From Vulcanisaeta moutnovskia 768-28 (GTDB lineage Archaea; Thermoproteota; Thermoprotei; Thermoproteales; Thermocladiaceae): 64,000 nucleotides of DNA. The notes beneath the pieces were generated by a model. It was not told the DNA's origin. It worked only from the letters and a program-made list of their open reading frames with translations, and did no database searches. The position numbers and the translations under genes were made by a program. Positions 60,613 to 64,000 of this stretch are shown one piece after another. Numbering within the stretch: position 1 is the first letter of the stretch; every line of letters begins with the position of its first letter. The DNA is taken from contig NC_015151.1 in the NCBI RefSeq assembly GCF_000190315.1, forward strand, positions 1,798,001 through 1,862,000, given 5' to 3'.

Positions 60613-61320
60613 ATGAATCAAGCAATAATCGCAGTGCCATTAATACTAGGATTGATCATTATACTTACAATTTACGAAATGCCGTTCATATACGATAACG
60701 CGTACGTAAAGACGGTAGAGTTGAACGAAGACTCGTCAATAATAGCCGTCTCAGATCTACATTTAGAATCTAATACAAGAGACCTCAACTGTATCGGTAA
60801 TTATATAAGGAGCATTAATCAAGATAATAATATTTACCTAATAATTAACGGAGACCTATTCGACAGAGCACATGGGCAGTCACTAAGTCAATCACATATA
60901 CATGAATTAATACATCGCCTGAACCTAACTAGTATAGGTAGTTTGAGGAAGGTGATTTATGTAATGGCAATGTACGATCACGACCCAAGGGTTAATTATG
61001 GTGAGGTTCATTATGAAATTAACGGCGTGAGTATCAAGGCGATTCATGGAGTATTGAGGGTAGTCATGGGTAATAACACTTACTGGTTTTTACACGGTGA
61101 TTACATAGTTAAGAATGGATTAATTGCATCGTTAATGAATAAACTACTTAACGGAGCATACGATAGGCTAGTTAGGTTTACAATTAATGCAAAGACCGGC
61201 GCAAAGGCCACTGACTGGATCGTGATTGGGCATACACACGTACCTGGTGTAAATAGGGGGTTACGCATTGTCAATACTGGTTCCTGGATAGATAGTGCCC
61301 CGTTCCCCGCATCCCACTGA
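60613..61320 (+). CDS. Membrane-anchored metallophosphoesterase, 3' end cut by an inserted element
   Basis: 235 aa. N-terminal hydrophobic segment (residues 3-20) then metal motifs IIAVSDLHLESN, IINGDLFDRAHGQ, LHGDYIVKN and IGHTHVPGVN. After NTGSWIDS the frame leaves the family and ends APFPASH at TGA 61318-61320, in a GC-rich sequence unlike the gene. The usual final strand and C-terminus are missing. The TnpB element that begins at about 61298 has therefore truncated the gene. Start ATG 60613; TATA-like TATTTAAATAC upstream. Confidence 0.75.
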   Translation: MNQAIIAVPLILGLIIILTIYEMPFIYDNAYVKTVELNEDSSIIAVSDLHLESNTRDLNCIGNYIRSINQDNNIYLIINGDLFDRAHGQSLSQSHIHELIHRLNLTSIGSLRKVIYVMAMYDHDPRVNYGEVHYEINGVSIKAIHGVLRVVMGNNTYWFLHGDYIVKNGLIASLMNKLLNGAYDRLVRFTINAKTGAKATDWIVIGHTHVPGVNRGLRIVNTGSWIDSAPFPASH

Positions 61321-61440
61321 TTCTCTTCACCCTTCTGCCTTCGTCGGGCTTTGCCCCATCCTCGGGGTGTCATCTTATCACGTGCCCACGGGGCTGGGGC
61401 CGGTGGGTTCATTGCCTTTCGCTCCCACCGCCGGCTTATC
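61300..61440 (-). ncRNA. Candidate structured RNA transcribed away from tnpB
   Basis: The gap between the truncated gene and the small ORF (61321-61514) is GC-rich. On the minus strand it can form several stems: GCCGG...TGGG with CCCACCGGC, CCCC-GAGGAT-GGGG, and GGGC-AAA-GCCC. A minus-strand TATA-like CTTATAAAT at 61459-61467 is about 25 nt from its predicted start near 61435. Its 3' end would run into flanking chromosomal sequence at the insertion edge, as an omega RNA with guide would. Inference only. Confidence 0.35.
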
Positions 61441-61449
61441 AGGGGTGTT

Positions 61450-61482
61450 TTTTGCTAATTTATAAGCTTTTTGTTAGCAAAA
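61450..61482. repeat. 9-bp inverted repeat
   Basis: TTTTGCTAA (61450-61458) and TTAGCAAAA (61474-61482) are perfect inverted repeats around a 15-nt loop containing TTATAAGC. It lies between the structured region and the small ORF, so it could be an operator or an element-internal site. Confidence 0.6.
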
Positions 61483-61514
61483 GGTTTAAATAATAGTTTG
61501 GCTAAACCCTCCTA

Positions 61515-61679
61515 ATGGCGAGGGTGTATACGGTCTTTGGTACTGTGATGGTTGACCAGAGGAAGCACGGCTACGAGTACTTGAAGATATGGATTGGGAA
61601 TAAGCCAGTGTTGAAGGAGCTGGTTGGGAAGAGGGTCATTGTGATCGTGGTGGTTCCAGATGAGGAGGTTAGTTCATAG
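61515..61679 (+). CDS. Small transposon-associated protein, 54 aa
   Basis: ATG 61515 begins MARVYTVFGTVMVDQRKHGY and continues YLKIWIGNKPVLKELVGKRV, ending in a run of Val and DEEVSS. The WIGN-K...LVGKRVIVIVV pattern resembles AbrB-like or 'putative transposon-encoded' small proteins often found upstream of archaeal tnpB genes. It overlaps the tnpB start by 20 nt. A TATA-like TTTAAATAATAG lies about 28 nt upstream. Confidence 0.6.
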   Translation: MARVYTVFGTVMVDQRKHGYEYLKIWIGNKPVLKELVGKRVIVIVVVPDEEVSS

Positions 61680-62775
61680 AACCCTTTTGATTAAGAGACC
61701 ACTGAGACTCTTCAGCGCCGAGGAGCAGGATGCCTTAGTTAAGGTGCTTAACCGTGTTGATGCTTTAGGTAATTTGTGGGCTAGGGGGTTTGAGGTCTAT
61801 CCCGTGGATTTAGACTCAAGGTTTGTTGACAAATTCAACTACTTTAAGAATGAGTTAAGGGCTCAAAATGCAAAGAGGTGGTTGGTTAGAATTCACGCAA
61901 TATTTAATGTCGGCGTGAGGCTCGCTAACGAGCGTGATATGGGTCAAGGCGTCTTCATTGATTTAACTATGAACATAGTGAGGCTCAGGTGGGTTATTAA
62001 GGGTAGGGCCATCACCATCAGCCTCACGGAAAGTGAAGCTAAGTATATTCGTGATAGACTTAGCGAGGGTGGCAAGCCTAAACTAGCCAGGGCCTGGGTC
62101 GATGGCGAGAATCTGTACATAGCCATAACTTTCGAGCGTGATGTTGAATCAATCCAACTAAGTGACCGTAGATTGGTTATTGATGTGAATTCCTGGAGGA
62201 ATGGTATAGTTTGGGCGTTGGTTAATGGCAAAGTAGGCTCAATGGGTAGGGAGAGGCCGAACCTAGGTTGCATTGAGATGCTCTATAAACATGTTACTAA
62301 GCTTGGGCAAAAGTATGGGGCCTTGAAGAGGCTTGGTCTTCATAAATCGCAGTATGGCAGGAGGCTTTGGCGCGAAATCAAGGCCACTAGGCGTAGGCTA
62401 TACGCCTATCTAAAGGATTATGCTCAAAAGCTGGCCCATAAACTGGCTCAGAAGGCTTTGAAGTACAGGGCTGGGGTTATTATTGATGATGTTCTTGAGG
62501 AGTCCAGGCGTGGATTAATGGAGGAGGGGTTGCCCAATGGGTTGGCTAAGGTCTACATGCTGTATTTGAGACGTTTCGTGAAGCTTTTAACAAATCAACT
62601 AGAGTGGTACGGTATTCCCTACGAGTTCAAGAGACTACCAAGCACAATATGCCCAGTCTGCGGTAACGAATTGGTGCAACTGCCAAATAGGCTGATGCAA
62701 TGCCCAAAATGCGGACTCAAAGCCAACAGAGACGAAATACCAATAAAATGGGCACTCATTTTAGCAAACCTATAG
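61660..62775 (+). CDS. tnpB: TnpB-like RNA-guided nuclease / IS605-type OrfB
   Basis: 371 aa. RuvC-I: LVIDVNSWRNGIVWALVNG (Asp). RuvC-II: GVIIDDVLEESRRG, where the usual Glu is Asp. RuvC-III Asp in LKANRDEIPIKWALI. A zinc ribbon CPVCGNEL...CPKCG separates the last motifs. Length matches TnpB. The three acidic positions remain, so activity is possible, with an E-to-D change in the second. Start ATG 61660 overlaps the small ORF. No tnpA neighbour; mobility would need a helper in trans. Confidence 0.8.
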   Translation: MRRLVHRTLLIKRPLRLFSAEEQDALVKVLNRVDALGNLWARGFEVYPVDLDSRFVDKFNYFKNELRAQNAKRWLVRIHAIFNVGVRLANERDMGQGVFIDLTMNIVRLRWVIKGRAITISLTESEAKYIRDRLSEGGKPKLARAWVDGENLYIAITFERDVESIQLSDRRLVIDVNSWRNGIVWALVNGKVGSMGRERPNLGCIEMLYKHVTKLGQKYGALKRLGLHKSQYGRRLWREIKATRRRLYAYLKDYAQKLAHKLAQKALKYRAGVIIDDVLEESRRGLMEEGLPNGLAKVYMLYLRRFVKLLTNQLEWYGIPYEFKRLPSTICPVCGNELVQLPNRLMQCPKCGLKANRDEIPIKWALILANL

Positions 62776-62816
62776 GCTTACCGTCAACAAAACGCCTAAT
62801 AGAGAATTTAGCAAAA

Positions 62817-62975
62817 TCATGCACCTTTTATGTATCTGCAGCCTGCGGCTAGGGCTATTAGGATTATGCCGAATGCTACTAGGGTTGATACTCCGAGTAG
62901 TGCACCTATCCCTATTGATAGTCCTCCAGCTGTTATTGATGCTGATGTGACTGACTTCATGCGTTGGTAAAGCAT
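62817..62975 (-). CDS. Small single-helix membrane protein, 52 aa
   Basis: ATG 62975 reads MLYQRMKSVTSASITAGGLS and then a long hydrophobic stretch IGIGALLGVSTLVAFGIILI ending GCRYIKGA. A TATA-like AATTTAAATATGG on the minus strand sits about 35 nt upstream. Too short to place in a family; looks like a real small membrane peptide. It lies between the tnpB element and the PD-(D/E)XK-like gene, divergent from the latter. Confidence 0.5.
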   Translation of the reverse strand: MLYQRMKSVTSASITAGGLSIGIGALLGVSTLVAFGIILIALAAGCRYIKGA

Positions 62976-63041
62976 CAGCGCAGTTGCTCAATCTGCGGTT
63001 TGGGTTAAGCCATATTTAAATTAAGTGGTGCTGAATATATA

Positions 63042-63530
63042 GTTGGCAGGGACGTCGAAGACCTGAGGAGGGATGTTGAGGAATTAAGGAAATATGTCGA
63101 TAGAGAGATCAAGCTCCTATCAATCAAGTTAGACGCATTGGGCGCTCGTTGGAGCGTGGTCACCGAGGATGCCTTTAGGGATGGTGTTAGGGAGATCCTC
63201 AGGGATACGGGCTACACGATGGAGAGGTGGTTGTACTATGATGCTTATGGCTACGTCTATGGATACCCAAGCGAGATTGAGCTGGACATAGTTGTTAAGG
63301 ACGGCATTACCATGATCGTGAAGATCACATCGACAATAAGGAGGACTGACATAATCGCCATACACTGCAAAGCCGAACTCTACACCAAGGTCACGGGAAG
63401 ACCCATCGATAAGGTACTGGCGATAACACCATTCATAAGCGATAAGAACCCGGACTACGTCAAGGTAATGGCCGAGAGGATGGGTATAAAGATAATAACG
63501 CCAGAGGGCATGACAGGACAAGGGCAATAA
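63042..63530 (+). CDS. PD-(D/E)XK-fold-like protein with coiled coil, catalytic E-x-K lost
   Basis: The start is unclear. An open frame from about 63042 begins VGRDVEDLRRDVEELRKYVD, a coiled coil, and continues GARWSVVTEDAFRDGVREIL, the family landmark of archaeal DUF3782/COG5493-like nucleases. The core reads IELDIVVKDGITMIVKITST; relatives have a VEIK/VEVK-like motif where this has VKIT, so the catalytic Glu and Lys are missing. No ATG is present near 63042; CTG 63063 or TTG 63138 are the in-frame candidates. Divergent from the small membrane gene. Confidence 0.6.
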   Translation, partial: VGRDVEDLRRDVEELRKYVDREIKLLSIKLDALGARWSVVTEDAFRDGVREILRDTGYTMERWLYYDAYGYVYGYPSEIELDIVVKDGITMIVKITSTIRRTDIIAIHCKAELYTKVTGRPIDKVLAITPFISDKNPDYVKVMAERMGIKIITPEGMTGQGQ

Positions 63531-63989
63531 TCATAAGTGCTTAAGTTCGGTGGTTAATAATGCAGTGCCAATCATTACCCAGGCAATGAGTAGTAGCACT
63601 AGCCCAACGATTATTGGGGCTAGTATGGCACCTATTACGTAGAGTAAACCACCAATTCTAACGTAATTACTGCCCGTATATACATAGGTTCTCTTGGTAA
63701 TGCGGTACATGAATATTGACGAAATTATTAACGGTATAGACGCAAAGATGCCCACGACCATGATGAGCTCCATGAACTGTAGAAGCTCCGTAAATGGAGT
63801 ATACACAAATCCATATACTCCATTATGCCCATAATAAACGCCAGGCATACCAATGGCATGGACTATAATCATAACAAGCATAGAAAAGGCGGGGTTATGA
63901 ATAAAGAAGAGCAGGAAAATGCCAACGATAAACACTACGAACGCTGTAATGGCTAGTACGAACCAGGTAATCACATAATTCCTCAACAC
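63531..63989 (-). CDS. Polytopic membrane protein (DUF973-like), possibly cut by the window edge
   Basis: 152 aa with four hydrophobic segments: about residues 5-30, 35-55, 75-95 and 113-145. Starts at GTG 63989 (reads LRNYVITWFVLAITAFVVFI). The frame stays open to the window end, so the true start may lie beyond. The pattern resembles the DUF973 archaeal membrane proteins, of unknown function, but the match is weak. No neighbour informs the role. Confidence 0.55.
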   Translation of the reverse strand: MLRNYVITWFVLAITAFVVFIVGIFLLFFIHNPAFSMLVMIIVHAIGMPGVYYGHNGVYGFVYTPFTELLQFMELIMVVGIFASIPLIISSIFMYRITKRTYVYTGSNYVRIGGLLYVIGAILAPIIVGLVLLLIAWVMIGTALLTTELKHL

Positions 63990-64000
63990 ATTATCACGAA

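Larger units (their letters stand above)
61298..62816 (+). mobile_element. TnpB-type element inserted in the phosphoesterase gene
   Basis: GC-rich block made of a structured left region (61300-61440), a 9-bp hairpin, a 54-aa ORF and a TnpB-like gene. TTAGCAAA-like sequence recurs as TTTTGCTAA at 61450, TTAGCAAAA at 61474, TTTAGCAAAC at 62761, and TTTAGCAAAA at 62808, perhaps marking element ends or regulatory sites. No tnpA gene is present, so it is a tnpB-only element. Exact ends are inferred. Confidence 0.6.

Noticed and set aside
62770-62991. 73-codon minus-strand frame over the small membrane gene
   Set aside because: A different minus-strand frame (62817-62975) has a promoter and a coherent hydrophobic protein; this one is its shadow.
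1-64000. CRISPR arrays or rRNA genes
   Set aside because: No regularly spaced direct repeats and no rRNA-like sequence were found on reading through the window.

Overview
The window is a compact, gene-dense chromosome segment from a hyperthermophilic crenarchaeon. It most likely belongs to the Thermoproteales, near Vulcanisaeta, Caldivirga or Thermoproteus. The pointers are archaeal-only genes (archaemetzincin, archaeal prolyl-tRNA synthetase, AsnRS-derived asparagine synthetase, NurA, SpeD, 6-phospho-3-hexuloisomerase), tRNA genes split by tiny bulge-helix-bulge introns (one with two introns), at least six C/D-box guide RNA candidates, and TATA boxes about 28-31 nt upstream of start codons, as expected for leaderless mRNAs. 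Base composition is moderately AT-rich, with AT-richer patches (about 39.65-40.2 kb) and a GC-rich patch (about 61.3-62.8 kb) that coincide with mobile or defence DNA.

Layout. 1-5.5 kb: partial nurA, a secreted protein, a thioredoxin-fold fusion, a radical SAM/HhH enzyme, a decayed HEPN gene and a MarC membrane protein. 5.6-10 kb: a C/D RNA, a MetE-type methionine synthase, asparagine synthetase, cobyric acid synthase and an IS200/IS605-like miniature element. 10-14.8 kb: regulators (one apparently frameshifted), a DUF4382 protein, an APC permease beside an RCK protein, and KDG kinase. 14.8-24.7 kb: tRNA-Val, acyl-CoA synthetase, K+ channel, hemD, a sugar epimerase, a rhomboid-like protein, CbiX-like and CbiB cobalamin proteins, an Lrp regulator and a DUF357-RibL fusion. 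24.7-39.6 kb: proS, ferredoxin, kinase, PUA protein, M16 peptidase, Sir2, a truncated glycosyltransferase with a GH57 amylase, an amidohydrolase, a VWA protein, a PTPS-like protein, cobA and archaemetzincin. 39.7-46 kb: a decayed restriction endonuclease beside an N6-adenine methyltransferase, then an operon with two HerA/FtsK-type ATPases, one membrane-anchored. 46-60.4 kb: housekeeping genes (SpeD, PHI, PhoH-KH, NOG1, GNAT, flavoprotein, cystathionine lyase, ProC), tRNA-Thr, and a radical SAM/SPASM relic fused to half of an MFS exporter. 60.4-64 kb: two divergent C/D RNAs, a phosphoesterase whose 3' end is cut by a TnpB element, and an accessory tail.

How the genes work together. Cobalamin and tetrapyrrole genes are scattered in small units (hemD, cobA, cbiX-like, cbiB, cobQ/cbiP). 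Methionine and proline genes (metE-like, cystathionine lyase, proC) and aminoacylation genes (proS, AsnRS-like asparagine synthetase, tRNA-binding protein) make up much of the core metabolism. KDG kinase fits the branched Entner-Doudoroff pathway. The least explained parts are the paired HerA ATPases with a small upstream ORF, the TnpB locus with a GC-rich structured region pointing away from tnpB, and the C/D RNA set. Function calls come from reading motifs by eye; no database search was run.
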